64,000 nt of DNA from Topomyia yanbarensis (Eukaryota > Arthropoda > Insecta > Diptera > Culicidae): assembly GCF_030247195.1 (NCBI RefSeq), contig NC_080672.1, forward strand, positions 350,422,413 to 350,486,412, given 5' to 3'. Within the stretch, counting starts at the first letter, position 1. Every line of letters begins with the position of its first letter. This document shows positions 35,905 through 48,660 of the stretch, piece by piece. Below the pieces are notes generated by a model, which was not told the origin of the DNA, did no database searches, and saw nothing but the letters and a program-made list of their open reading frames with translations. Both the position numbers and the translations under genes were made by a program.

Positions 35905-36245
35905 CACGCAGAAAAAATTAGCATATTTAAACCAAAAATATGTGTTATTGAATCCAATCATTTATTGTTTATCACTTTAACAAACAAACTTATTGGTTTG
36001 AAAATATTTTTTTATTAGAACAACAACAAATTTTTGCTTTCAATAAATACATTTTTAGTATCAATAATTTTCTTTTAATTTCAATAAAATAATTATTGAA
36101 AAACGGAACGATAATTTTGTTTTATTGAAACAATAAATAAATTTTATTGAATTCAATAAATAATTTTATTGTCTCCCGACCAATAATTTAATTTATTGAA
36201 TTTAATGCATAATTTTATTGAACCTACAAATCTTTTCTCTGCGTG
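35905..36245. mobile_element. AT-rich MITE, CACGCAGA termini, 341 bp
   Basis: The ends are CACGCAGAAAA and TTTTCTCTGCGTG. The interior repeats TTATTGAA-like phrases in both orientations. No clear TSD; flanks are A-rich. Confidence 0.55.
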
Positions 36246-36864
36246 AAGTTCTATGTAACCGAGTAAAAACTAAGCTTTTGCCGAGATCTCATAAATTCAG
36301 TACAAGTGACGTTTGTTTTACTGCAACCAGAGGTGGGTAAGAAAACCAACCGGTGCGTACATTCACTGGTACGGTTCTCAAAATCTGAACACATACAAAC
36401 AAGCGATGCACATCGTATTCGGTGTTGGTTTCATTCACACGGTAAACGAAATAAAAAACCTCAACCGAGTCTCAGTTTCTAAAACCAAACCGAGTCACTC
36501 AGCACCGTCTACATGTGTGAACATGTTTCTACTTATGTTGATGTATTCATAACAGCGGTTTCGGTTCGGCTTTAGAAAACCGAACCTGGTTTTTTCTATA
36601 CATGGTGCTGCAGTTGAAAGAAGAAGCAGTAAATTCGTGTGCAGTGCTGCCGAATAGACAACTGAATTGAGTTTAATTAGTTTTTGAGAGTCGATGGGGG
36701 AATATCGAAATGGCTGGTTCTGAGCGGTTGTTAACAGTTGGTCCATACAATAACCATGCTAGTTGGTAAATCATGAATAGGCCATCATTTTTAATATAAT
36801 TCCGCCATTTTGAATTTCTTATTCACGACGCAATTCAAGTTTCGTTTCCTTGGAAGCATATGCC

Positions 36865-37102
36865 CAAGGTGCTTAGAGTTCTAAGGTGATTCGTCTTTGG
36901 CAGTAACTAGGTGAGGAGTGAGGTAAGCGTGCAGCAGACTGCGGGGAAGAAAAATGACAGCGAACGACTTTGTTTACCCACTGAAATCCAAGCAAACATA
37001 TGGAGAGAAATAGTAAACAATGTTGTTAGCTGTCGTTTTTAAAACCAACATGGCTGATCGGCGTTTTTGAGGATCGTATCACCTGAGAATAAAAACTCCT
37101 TG
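36865..37102. mobile_element. 238-bp MITE copy A, 8-bp TSD CATATGCC, nested
   Basis: It starts CAAGGTGCTTAGAG and ends AAACTCCTTG. CATATGCC is exact on both sides (36857-36864 and 37103-37110). It is nearly identical to the copy at 39016-39241 read on the other strand. hAT-type target length. Confidence 0.87.
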
Positions 37103-37485
37103 CATATGCCTATTTAAATATGCATGCTTTAAAATGCTAAATGGTCGTGAAAATAACACCATATTGGGATGCAAATTGGCGACGAATAACAATTTTTAAT
37201 CTCTAGACATCTTTTTGATATCAAAAATACCCTTGTTTCATGATTTTTTAACATCAAAAGGTTATTGAATGCCAGTAGTATAGCTCGCCATATTGGATTT
37301 CAAATGACAGCAGGTATCAATTTGCGATCTTTTGACATATTTTTTATATTACAAATGTCCATGTCGCGTAATTCTAGATGACAGAATATCTTGAATATAC
37401 CGTCATCATAAATTTTGATCTGCTATCTTAGATATAAAAATAGCGGAGATTATTAAATTTCTTTTTACTTTAGATTTTTGGGCAG

Positions 37486-38155
37486 TAGACCTCTCCACAT
37501 TTTGAAAAAGTTTTGAAATATACATGGGTCAGCTCAAATTTTTGTTCTAGGTGTGAATTTAAGAACTTTCGCCAAAAATGACCTCATTTGGACGTGATTT
37601 AGAGGTGTCTCCAATCAAAAATCGTGTTTTTGCTATGTTTCCATAGTAACATCACTTACACTCTGATTTAATAGACCCTACATGCCCACATATCATCAAA
37701 GGTTGTTCCTTACACATATCTTAACATGTTTTAACAGGTGAACATAGCTTTAATCGCAGTAGAAAATTTGTTAATTGGATTTTCATATAGAAAAGTATAT
37801 CAAAACCAAGGAAAATTAGTAGTATTTTTTCTTGGTTTTGGTATTCTTCTCTTCATAAAAAACCAGTTAACAAATTTTCTATTGCGATTAGAGCTATGTT
37901 CACCTGTTAAAACATGTTAAGATATGTGTAAGGAACAACCTTTGATGATATGTGGGCATGTAGGGCCTACTAAATCAGAGTGTAAGTGATGTTACTATGG
38001 AAACATAGCAAAAACACGATTTTTGATTGGAGACACCTCTAAATCATGTCCAAATGAGGCCATTTTTGGCGAAAGTTCTTAAATTCACACCCAAAACAAA
38101 AATTTGAGCTGACCCATGTATATTTCAAAACTTTTTCAAAATGTGGAGAGGTCTA
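37486..38155. mobile_element. 670-bp near-perfect foldback element, 8-bp TSD TTGGGCAG, nested
   Basis: It begins TAGACCTCTCCACATTTTG and ends with the complement. The arms of about 300 bp match with few differences and meet around 37820. TTGGGCAG is exact at 37478-37485 and 38156-38163. No coding content. Confidence 0.87.
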
Positions 38156-38542
38156 TTGGGCAGTTTCACATACTAAACATACCCATATTGCAAACCATAA
38201 CGAACGTAATTTATTTGAACAGAAAGATGTCTAAAGACAGTTTTTCAATTACCGAAAAAATGCCTTATATTATACCCAAAAGAAATTTGTTTAGAATTCT
38301 TAATAAAAAATACTAGCAGCACTAGCATAGCCGATAAACATCAACCCGAATACACAACCGCAACACAACCGAAGTTTGGTTTCGTTATTTTCGTGTTTCC
38401 CTCCCATACTCGTGCACCGGTAAACGAAAATCAAAACCAAACCGCGGTGCTGTGTAAACGAAACTCGGTTTAGTTTTCACGTGTGGATATTTGGTTTACC
38501 GTACCGGTACTCAACCGGTATTTTCCCACCTCTGACTGCAAC

Positions 38543-39007
38543 TCAGTAAATTATTGTCACTTTGCTGAGATATCAGTTAAAAACATTTACTAGTTATTCG
38601 ACTCTGCGGAAATTACCGACCTAAATTGAGTGTATATATATTTTTATCAAATTCCGGACAATTTTGACACGTGAAAGTATTTTATGTTATCTGTAGTGTC
38701 AAAAATGGTAGACCTGAAACCACATGAGCATAATTCTTGAAATACCAGCAGTTCTCGATCGATTATCTCTATTTGAATCGACCTATTCACATCGCTCACA
38801 TCCACTCTGACGACGGTAGTTGAATATTGTGGACCTTGAAGGATTTGTGCGTTCCCTTTAACACAGAGATCTCGACAAACATATGATTAGGGCTTAAAAT
38901 CCAACTGTCAAAATTCACTTTGAGTGAAAATTCCGGACGAACGGTTACTCGCCAATTACAGATGTTGGCAGTAAACAAAAGAGAAAAGTTTTCTCTTTCA
39001 TTAAATG
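38543..39007. other. Intergenic sequence, nothing recognised
   Basis: No repeat or supported ORF was seen. Confidence 0.4.
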
Positions 39008-39015
39008 CTGTGAAC

Positions 39016-39241
39016 CAAGGAGTTTTTATTCTCAGGTGATACGATCCTCAAAAACGCCGATCAGCCATGTTGGTTCTGGAAACGACAGATAACAACATTG
39101 TTTACTAGTTCTCTCCATATGTTTGCTTGGATTTCAGTGGGTAAACAAAGTTGTTCGCTGTCATTATTCTTCCCCGCAGTCTGCTGCACGCTCACCTAGT
39201 TACTGCCAAAGACGAATCACCTTAGAACTCTAAGCACCTTG
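39016..39241. mobile_element. 226-bp MITE copy B, 8-bp TSD CTGTGAAC, inverse of copy A
   Basis: It begins CAAGGAGTTTTTATTC and ends CTAAGCACCTTG. CTGTGAAC is exact at 39008-39015 and 39242-39249. Compared with copy A it lacks about 12 bp near the GGTGAGGAGTGAGG region. Confidence 0.87.
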
Positions 39242-39559
39242 CTGTGAACTGTGGCCAGTGACAGTTTATCCGGAATTTCCCTTTAAAGAGAATTTTGACA
39301 GTTAACTTTTACACCGTAGTCATGTTTGTCGAGATCTAATAGTCCATCAAAATGCATGTATCTGGCCGCTGCAAAACTCACATCGTTGGTAGCCAAACGA
39401 AAAAGCCAATTTTTGTAGACAGGCTAAATATTTTACTGCTTGTTTGTTTCGCCAACTCATCACAGTACATGAAGATATTCCTTTCTCGGATCAGGCATTT
39501 TGCGTAGCTTTATCGTTAATATTTACAAGAATATATTCTTTACGTGCAACATCAATATG

Positions 39560-39660
39560 GTAATTTATGCCAATCGTCCATTATGCCGAATATTTTTATG
39601 CCTAACGTCCGTATGCCTAACGTATTTATACCTAATGGGGTGCACCCGTTGCAGTGCGTG
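39560..39660 (+). repeat. Short repeats of a TATGCCTAACGT phrase
   Basis: ATGCCGAAT, ATGCCTAACGTCCG, ATGCCTAACGT and ATACCTAATGG follow at intervals of about 15-18 bp. They give the in-frame MPN repeats of an otherwise unsupported ORF (39544-39897). Confidence 0.45.
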
Positions 39661-40714
39661 GCTTTTGATCTGTACTTTGGCGATTATTTGCTTTTTATAG
39701 GTCTCAAGATTCCGGATCATTCCTTGGTCGGATCTCATATCGACATTGATTTATTCTTCATAAATGGAGTTACCTTATTCAGGTCCAGTTTCAGGCTGAA
39801 AGAGTCTGGTTTTTTACTACCTCCTGGCAGTTCATTCAAAGAATGGTGTACTCCAAACTTGTTTGTGAAGGATTTACGCCAATTTTTGCCTGCATGAAAA
39901 AACAACCCAAAGAATATAATATTTTAACCTACTTTTGAGTTGTGCGTCGCTTTCGCACTTATTAGTGTTGTCAAAAACAAAACGAGAGATTCGACTCAGT
40001 CGAGGTCTTCAGTGGAGTATGGTACTTTTGAGTTGTTTGGGGTATATTAAAAATTAGGTAAATCAACTTAAATTTTAGTATATTGAATTCAAGGTTGAGT
40101 ATAAAAACCTATCAATGAGGTGTGAATTTTTCCGTGGTTAAATGGAAACTACCTTCAACTCGGTTTATCTAATTTTACCTTACTCCACGATACCCCGAGA
40201 TTGAGTCAAAGAACTCAATTTTAGGTGCTTTTCGTTTGCGTGTGGGTATATCGATTTCACTTAGCCATATGTTCAAAACCAGAATTATCACTTGGCACAA
40301 CATTTGTGAAACGAAGAATTAAAACCGCGCAAAAAGTAAACAAACGAAAGATGACAGTCAAACACACAGGATGTTGTTTGAGAACATCAAAAATACGTGT
40401 CCAAATACACGTGTACAATACACATGTGGATTAGGGAGAGTACTACAATCTGTAACTGTATTAGTGTGTTCAACAATTTGTTTTCCTCCACCTGTCATAG
40501 GTGGACAAAAACAAATCGAAAATAGATTATCGGATTATAATCCTTCCGTAATAAGTTGTACAGCGACACAAAGAATTTCAATACCTTTATAAATACTTTA
40601 GGCGGGCTGTTTCAAATGTTTAAGCTAGCTGACAGTTTTATTTATGACATCTGGAGGAAAAGAAACCCTCCAAATAACGCGTGTGAAATGATTTGCACAG
40701 AGCTGCAGAGCATT
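39661..40714. other. Intergenic sequence, nothing recognised
   Basis: No supported gene. Short ORFs lack domains. Confidence 0.4.
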
Positions 40715-40718
40715 TTAA

Positions 40719-43054
40719 ACCGTTATGTATTAGGGTGTCTCAAAATGACATCATGTTAAAAAAGTCATCGGGCTCACTTCTTAAATGAAAGGTTAGGGTA
40801 TTTGGACCACTTTCTTCTTCGGAGTGAATTTGCTAAAAAGCTCCCTACTGGTGACGAATTTCGATTTTTTGAAAAATGGGCCGATTTTCGGTAAAATTTC
40901 AAATGCATGCCTCTTGAAGTGCTCCTGAATGACCTTAGATTTTTTTCAGTATTTTTTTATTTTACTGAAGGTCCTAATGGAGAAGTTTGGTTAGTTAGTT
41001 TACACAAATTTTGAATCACAAGAGCGGCAGAGCCATTAAAACTTAGTAAAAAGTGAAACTTTTGGTGTTTTTCAGTAGTTTTTCTTCAAAACTGGTATCT
41101 TCAAAATTTTAAAAGTATAGAAAACACTTTATATAGTTGAGCCGAATACAGGGGCATAATTTTGCGGAAGAAAGTGTATAAATACGGATAATGGGGAATT
41201 AATTATTTAAGTTTTTGTTAAATAACTTTTTGACATTTAATAATATTCACCAAAAATAACACTGTTCTACAAAATAAAACAACTTAAGTGTGCTTAGTCC
41301 GCATATTATTTTTCGGAAAATAGAAGGAAAATGATGAAAAATGGCGTTGGTCGCTTGTCTCTAGTACATCAGAATAGGTTTTATGAGCATTTGACGATTT
41401 TTTGTAAAATTATTTTGTATACTAATTGCCACCTAGCGGGTTTGAAAATCACTAAAATAAAACAAATATGTCGAGTTAATGGCAAGGTATGGCGTATATT
41501 TGAAGGCTGGATTGATTTGGGTATTCACATTTTGTATATAAGGTCTTATTTCCAAGTTAGGAACTTTAAAGTGGAGTAAAATGCAGAAGAGTGAGGTGAG
41601 TGTTGAAAAACTGATATTTACTGTTTAGATCACATAATTCCGAAATAGTCACATTTGGGGCAAATATCCTCGAAAAAGTTTTACAACAGAATACAGCGCA
41701 TCTTCTGACACAATTATTTTGTTAAAGGTGCCTTCTAGAAGTAATTATGAAGAATTGACTCTTCAAAAAATAATAAGAAACTTGGCAAAGTTATCATTAT
41801 TTTTATAATTTTAGTTACAAAAAAATCATCAGATGCTCATTAAACCTCGTCCTGACACTTTTTACTAAGTTTTAATGGCTCTGATGCTCTTATAATTCAA
41901 AATTTGTACAAACTAATTAACCAAACTTCTCAATTTGGATCTCCAGAAAGAAATGTAAGACAGTTCAGGACCACTTCAACAGGCATAAATTTGAAATTTT
42001 ATGCAAATTCAGCCCATTTTCAAAAAAAAAAAAATTCGCCACCAGTAGGAAGCGTTTTAGCAAATTCACTCCGAAGAAGAAAGTGGTCCAAATACCCTAA
42101 CCTTTCATTTAAGAAGTGAGCCCGATGACTTTTTTAACATGATGTCATTTTGGGACACCTTATTATGTATCCGACGCGGTACCCGGGTACCTTTTTAGGT
42201 TTCAATTCATGAAATTCCTATGTTTTATCCATAGCTGGAAATTGAAACTTTGTGAGATCTTAGAACTTCACTAAGTCAAGTTTGGGTTAATAATATTGTT
42301 GATATAGTAAGGGGGAGAGTTAGGAGGGGCTCCTGATTTTTTTTAATACGTAACAGACCAACGTGGGTACCCGGGTACCCACAAAACTGAAATACCAATA
42401 ACTAAGGTAATTTCCAACCGATTTCGATACTTTTGGGTGCTTTGGATCCAGGAACTCATCCGCTTTTGGACTTGGTAAAACTGAATCGGGTTACTTCATT
42501 CGGTTTCCGGTAATCCGGATTTTCGGAAGCAGGTTCCAGTACAGGGATACTATTTGAGAACTTCAATGGAATACTAGTAATATGGGTATCAAAATTCTTG
42601 AAATAACATCAGTATGCTGTATCTCGTGGTTTTGGAACCATTTGGTGATTTGACCACGGAACGGACATTTCGGAGCAGGTTCCCGTAGGGCCGTGAGTGG
42701 CCATTCCATTCCAATTCCATTTTTTAAATTGCCATAGGGTCCCGTAACAATAAATACCAGACTTCCGAGACATTTTGAAGAGTTTTGATACTAATATTTC
42801 TAGGACATTAATAAAATTTACAAATCATACCCTAGTACTGGTACATTACCCCGGAAAATCTGGATTACCAAGCACCAGATCCATTCATCCGGTTCAATTT
42901 TATAAATCAAAAAGTGGACGAGTTCCTGAATCCAAAAATCTAAAAGTGTCCAAATCGGATAAAGAAAACCATAGTTGTGAGCATTTCAATTTGTGGGTAC
43001 CCGGGTACCTACGTTGGCCTGTTAAAGGTGTTTTTTTTGTTGGACACATAACAG
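40719..43054. mobile_element. piggyBac-like element, copy B, inverse of copy A, split by a hAT-like insertion
   Basis: About 12 bp (ACCGTTATGTAT) lie left of the hAT-like insertion and the rest at 42171-43054. Together they match copy A (12043-12941) on the opposite strand, including three GGTACCCGGGTACC palindromes (near 42178, 42367 and 42998). TTAA is present at the left (40715-40718); the right site has decayed to CTAT. Without the insertion the copy is about 900 bp. No transposase. Confidence 0.75.
40731..42162. mobile_element. hAT-like non-autonomous element, 1.4 kb, 8-bp TSD TTATGTAT
   Basis: The ends are TAGGGTGTCTCAAAATGAC and GTCATTTTGGGACACCTTA. Inverted similarity extends roughly 300 bp inward, including AAAGTGGTCC / GGACCACTTT and ATGGCTCTG / CAGAGCCAT. 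TTATGTAT is exact at 40723-40730 and 42163-42170. No coding sequence. It interrupts piggyBac-like copy B. Confidence 0.85.
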
Positions 43055-45539
43055 CTATAATCTCTAAGCCCACCCCCACCCCTTTCATATTGCGATAAAT
43101 GTCAAAGTAAACTCAGATGCCGAATTTAACATTATTTGAATTTTTGACCCACGACCACTTCACTCGAAGTTTTTGAGATTGGCGTTATGGGAAAATATGA
43201 CGAAAAAAATATATTAAATTTTAGAACTTTTAAGGTAGCACTAGAAAAATTTATACCTCTTTTTAAGGAAGTATTCTTAAAATGTTGTGTCAAAAATCCA
43301 ATATTCTTAATAATACTTATGCTCTGTGCTGCATATCATGCATATTTTGCTGTTTTTCTAATGCAATAAAATCTTAGGAATCGAACGAGACTTTTGCGCC
43401 TTTTGTCAAAATACGAGAACTAGGGGTTCTAGAGCATTTTGTCATTCGTTTAATATTCTTGAAACAATTTTTATTAAATGTACCGTGTTGAACGTAGAAA
43501 ATTTCCAGATACCGGTATAATTTAGGAAATTCAGATTTTTCTGACATTTAGCCTAGAAACTACATTATTTTCATCAAATGCCCAATACCCCCATTTCCGC
43601 ATTTTTCTCGATAAGAAGCATCTAGAAATAGTGAATTAAAAATTTCAAATTAAGTTACCATTGTTATGTGCTGTTTAATGGTGTAGTGTGATGATTTCCG
43701 CATCTTTTGACAGATATTACGGATTCTAATGTTGTGTTTACCCACGTTACAAGAGGTACTAATCGACTGATTTAGCTTCTTTTTGAGTTGTATTTTAACC
43801 TCAAATATTGTGAGTTCAATTCATAAGTTTAGGAGAATCTGAAGCAAATTTTTTTCAAATCCGCCATTAAAGTTGTAAAAGAAGGCTTGTAGAATAATAC
43901 TATGCAATTCAAATTCAAATAAATTACCTTAACAATTACCGAGAATCATAGGCACACAAGTACTAAATATAAGAAAGAAAATTTTCAAGCTCACTTAAAA
44001 TTGAAAAAGTTGACTTTCCGGTAGTTTCCGATTGAATGAACTATATCATATTATAGACCAACTCTTCCTTGTTATAATAGTGCAATAAAACCTGCCGAAT
44101 GTTGCCGATTTCGCATTTTATAAAATTCAAATTTTTATCAAATTGTATATTTTTCAGGATTAGGCGGAACTGTTGCCATAGTTACAAGAAAGCATCTTTT
44201 TAATTTAATTGAGAAAAGCGAAAAGGTGTGTTGCGAGTGATTTTACAAAGTAGACGAAATTTTTAAGGCCATTAATCCTTTCTGGCCTACAGGACAAAAG
44301 AAAATATACATGCAAATGTTTTCAAGTAGAAATGGGAGGTTTCTAGTTATAAAAAGAAATATTTCGTTACAACGCAAAAACGTTTACAAAACATTTAAAT
44401 TCGATGACCTCCTTGGACTAAAGCCGTACTCTAGACAATAAGTAAGTGTCACCAAACCTTGCTTTTTGTAGAAGCTACTCTGATGTGACGAGACGTCCCG
44501 TGTTGGGCGGGACAGTCCCGAATGTCAAGGTTTTGTTCCGCATGATAAAAAGTCCTGGAAAGTGTTCCTTAAAAGCTGATTTGTATTCCAAAACAATCAT
44601 ATTGTACAAAACACTAATCAATGTTTTGAGACGTGCTGCTTAATCTACGAAGTACGTGGGAAATGTGCAAATTGAACCAATTTATTCGGATTGTCGCGGT
44701 ACCCTTTTCAACTTCTAATATGACCAAGGTCATGAAGCCTAACGAAAAGTTCCGTGTAGATTTCATTTCAGAACCATCCATATAATTTTAATTATTCATA
44801 TATTTATCTAAAAAGATGAATTCAACAACGAGAAAAGTAAAATATCACTTCATGGTGAATTGATTCGAACAATTTTTCTTCTAGAACCCTCCAGTCCACT
44901 TTTTTATTAAGCTAAAAGTGTTGTGTTAAACAAAAAATCTTCAAAATAATTCTGGCTGATTCTAGGCAGTAAACCAACTATAAATATTAAATATAAAGTT
45001 ATTCTCCAATACTAATCTATTTAACCGTTACCGCTCTGGCCGATAACGGTGAGCATCCACATATTGGGTGCTGAGAGTAAACTCTCATGAAACGGGTAGG
45101 ATCTCACGTGTCGAAGTTCTGCACAAATCTTTTCCCTCTAAGGATAAAATATTATTTTATTTTCGTGGTATGTTTTCTAAATAACATAGCCAATTTTCCA
45201 AGATTCCTATAAAGCTCGTATTTGGACAACTTGTCGCTCTGTATCAATTCATCGAACAATTTCATTGAGTTATAAAGAAAGCGTCCTCGACATCGAAACA
45301 GATTTTGTGTTTCACTCATTGCTTTTTACTGGGTCTCCACGATTTAACTTTTTGTAATACCGTTGTAAAGCCTTCATCCAATAAACAATTTCTGAAGAAA
45401 GAAACTGTCGCTTGAAATAGAAAAATCTTTAATCCACCTTACGGTGAGACGAGACATTTCTTACGCATGTCACTGTTAGATCATTCATTAGTTTGCAGAA
45501 CTCATGCGATGTAGGCACCCAACTAGAGGTAGGATAAAC
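43055..45539. other. AT-rich intergenic sequence, nothing recognised
   Basis: No supported ORF or repeat structure was found. Confidence 0.45.
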
Positions 45540-45965
45540 GCAGTTTTGGCAAATTGATAAAATGAGTTAAATGATTAATATAAATCAAATTAATAAAATA
45601 AATAAATCAATTTAGTTCAGTTCATTAAAGTATAAAACAGAGAATAGGTAAAACATTATAAAATTCATAGTATAATTCAAACTAACAAATTGGATGAAAT
45701 GAATAGAAGAAATGACTAAAATAAAATTAATAAAACGAATAAGTTGAATAAAATGTATGAACTGGAAAAAATTAATAAAAATTAATGAAATAAATTTAGG
45801 CAAAAGACCAAATGTTTAAAGCCCCAGTAAACAAAAAAAAAATAAATAAAATTTAAAAAAAATAAAGAAATAAAATTCATAAAATAAAAAAAGTAAATAA
45901 AACAAACAAAATAAATAATATGAATAAAATTAATAAAATCAATGAAATGAATAATAAGAAACACA
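45540..45965. repeat. Degenerate AATAAAATGAAT-type simple repeat
   Basis: A low-complexity run of AATAAA/ATGAAT words. A similar run in the opposite sense occurs at about 52390-52560. The ORFs of phenylalanine and isoleucine within it are artefacts. Confidence 0.75.
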
Positions 45966-46009
45966 AATTGTGGTTTACTTTTTTGAAGCTAGCGTCAATC
46001 TGTCGCTAC

Positions 46010-46340
46010 CTTAGTCCTGTTACTAAGTCAGTGTCGGATTATGATGAGAGGAACTCGAAACGCCTCTCCAATAACTAATTTATCTATTCATATATTCATA
46101 TACATGTAAATATTCTACGCCCTGGAGATAGCTCTAAGGAACGTCCAACGACACATTATAAGAATACTACGAACATATGATCTAAAATATGTACAAAAAG
46201 CCGAATTTCTTCATTATCCAGCGCTTCTAAACTCTTTTACTGTCGTGGGTATAGTATTTTTGCATGACCTTAGTCCTGTCACTAAGTTAGTGTCGGATTC
46301 TGATGATAGGAACTCGAAATGCCTCTCCAATAACTAATTT
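46010..46340. repeat. Two 72-bp direct repeats 259 bp apart
   Basis: 46010-46081 and 46269-46340 share CTTAGTCCTGT, AGTGTCGGATT and GCCTCTCCAATAACTAATTT with few differences. This suggests a dispersed element tail present twice or a tandem duplication with its spacer. Confidence 0.65.
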
Positions 46341-46399
46341 AGTTCTAGGTTTTGAGCCCTTCACGCTCTGATGTGGTTTAAAACAATTTTCTTCTTAGT

Positions 46400-47225
46400 G
46401 GAGAAAAAATAGTTTTTTAGTTAAATTTTCTCGAGTAAGGAGAAATATAGCATAACATGAATAGGTAGATAGATGCACACAAATTCTTTTCTAAAAATAC
46501 TGCCAGTCGGTAGGAGATAGGTTTGACTACACATAGATACATACGCTAATGAAACTATTGACTTTTATCTTCCTTGTTAAACATTTTAGCGTGGAAGCTG
46601 GTATTGCACAAAAGCTTTCATATAGTTGACTGACAAATGAAAATATTTAATCAGTTTAGAAGCTTTCAAGTTGCTATTATTAACAGATTGTTTCTCGTTT
46701 ATGTGATTACAATCGCGCTTTGTTACTGAATCAAAATCAAATATTAAGGGGTTGGTAAGATTCAGTGGTTTTTTCTTAACTGTTGATGTATACTAATGGA
46801 TTTTATGTTCTTATATTTATATCATTTGCGTGGCGCAACCAAGAAAATACTAATCGATCTGTTTTACTGAGCTCAAAGGAATGTAACCCAATGCGAACTA
46901 GTTCAAATTGATTTATCAGAAATTATCATCTTTTTCGATTGTTTGTCGATCGAAATATTCCCTACTTAAGTTCCTTTGAAAAACCTTAAAAAATCCCGGG
47001 ATTTCCGAATGCTGGGAATGAATAAACATAATTTCCTGGGGTTTGAGAAACCCTGACAATGCAAAAATCCCGGGATTCTCGAGATGGAAGCTCTAGCTCG
47101 AGCTCTACCAAGTTTCAACATTTTTCGATTATTTTGAGAAATAATATGAATTTTCATACACAGCGTGCGAAAAAAAATAAATATGTACTTTCTATATAAA
47201 ACTTCCATCGTTTTGGGACACATTT
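46400..47225. other. Intergenic sequence, nothing recognised
   Basis: AT-rich. A short inverted CCCGGGATT phrase occurs near 46996 and 47068. Confidence 0.4.
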
Positions 47226-47450
47226 TAAAATGGTCCATTTTCGCTCAAATTTTGTCAAATTTTTTGATACCTTGATTCATTTTTATATCGGCGACAGACA
47301 AAATTCCAGCATCTCAAGAATAACTGCCACCCTAGTGTACATCCATACAGACACACACCTACAGACACTGTCCCAATTTGTCGAGCTGAGTCGATTGGCA
47401 TATGTGACTCGGCTCTCCCGGCCTCGGAAAAAACTATTTAAAGTATAAGC
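47226..47450 (+). mobile_element. Probable non-LTR retroelement 3'-end fragment
   Basis: The GC-richer phrase CAGACACTGTCCCAATTTGT, followed by CGAGCTGAGTCGATTGGCAT and a 'cccggcctcgg' stretch, resembles dispersed 3' tails seen widely in mosquito genomes. No coding sequence. Identification rests on resemblance only. Confidence 0.4.
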
Positions 47451-47899
47451 GAATCCTATACATTTCGGTTTACTCAAAACATGCTAAATACATGTAAGGC
47501 AGCCTTTTCCTTTGATTTGCTGAAATAGCAATATAGAGTCGGTTTCGGACCAGATATTTACGATACGACCAATTTGTCCATTTTCATTATCTTTCACAAA
47601 TATAAACCTACCTGCACAAGGTGCGCAGCCACTTAAAAAGTCGGAAAACGTTTTGTTCAAAGAATCCACATACGTTTTAAACGAAATAAATAATTTAGAA
47701 CATTATGACGTAGGACTACGTCTTTGTTTTCGATATGGGGGTGCACTTTGCAAATGGTATGTAACGAAAAGTGGTCAAATTTTAAACGCATATAATTCAG
47801 CCATCTCACGATAAATTTTCAAATTTTTTGCGTATATCGCCCCGAAATACTTCTAAGAATAGTTTCCATAGATAAACTCAAAATTTAAAAAATATACAA

Positions 47900-48660
47900 C
47901 CTAGTCAAATACCGCGCATTTACACACATAAAATAGCGCTTCCCACGTCTGGCACGACTGATTTGTGTACCTAGCGCGCTATGCTTCTATGAATGACGTC
48001 ATCATCGACTACTTAAGGAACGGGTTTGGTCGATTAGGTACTGAACGGCAGGCGGAACAGATCCCTGCCTTGTGTGTTTTTGCAGCCAGTGTAGCTGAGT
48101 TACAAGTCCGTTACACTGGCTGTGGAGGTACGCTACCCTGTGCTGCTAAACACGCGACTGAGCTTGTCTGTTCAAACAATAAGCTTTCTTTTGTGTTGTG
48201 CTCGCTTCCAGCACACTTTTATGTACAATCTCGAACAGAATTATTCGAACACAAAATCGTTTGTACATTCGAGCTCCATTTGCAAACACGGTAAACATAG
48301 TGTCGTAGTACTAGTTGTCTGTTTCGTTCTACCAATCATCATCAGCGTTGACTCATTTTGTTTTGTGAGCTTGGATTCAATGTTTGAGGCGAATGTTTAG
48401 GTAGGTATCTCTAACTTGCTATACTAAATTGTTAGCGGTTGCATGCGTAACCTGCATGATAGCAATCTGTGCTTTCGTTGCGCAAAGACGAAAACTCTCT
48501 TAGCAACAAATTTACGCGGATCGATGGAAAGCACAACGAACGTTAATTATTTACGTTTGATAATTGATTCATTTCCACTTCACGTGATTCATTTTCACCC
48601 AGCCAATCCTATTTTGATTATGCTAATAGGTACTTACTACAAAGCCTATTTTTGAATGAA
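47900..48660. other. GC-richer block with a 43-bp hairpin, unassigned
   Basis: CAGCCAGTGTAGC pairs with its near-complement ACACTGGCTG near 48084-48124. Short overlapping ORFs (47965-48294 and 48122-48400) have no domains. It could be a solo LTR or other retroelement piece. Confidence 0.25.

Larger units (their letters stand above)
36328..38534. mobile_element. hAT-like non-autonomous element, 2.2 kb, 8-bp TSD ACTGCAAC
   Basis: The ends are CAGAGGTGGGTAA and TTCCCACCTCTG, inverted and typical of hAT. Sub-terminal CCGGT-containing sequence is also inverted. The duplication ACTGCAAC is exact at 36320-36327 and 38535-38542. No transposase survives. Two other elements with their own duplications sit inside (36865-37102 and 37486-38155). 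Confidence 0.87.

Noticed and set aside
36865..39241. One 2.4-kb transposon with 230-bp TIRs
   Set aside because: Each putative TIR has its own, different 8-bp duplication, and the hAT-like right end (38534) lies between them.
39544..39897. 117-aa ORF with MPN repeats
   Set aside because: The repeats come from a short DNA tandem phrase, and the remainder has no recognisable fold or context.
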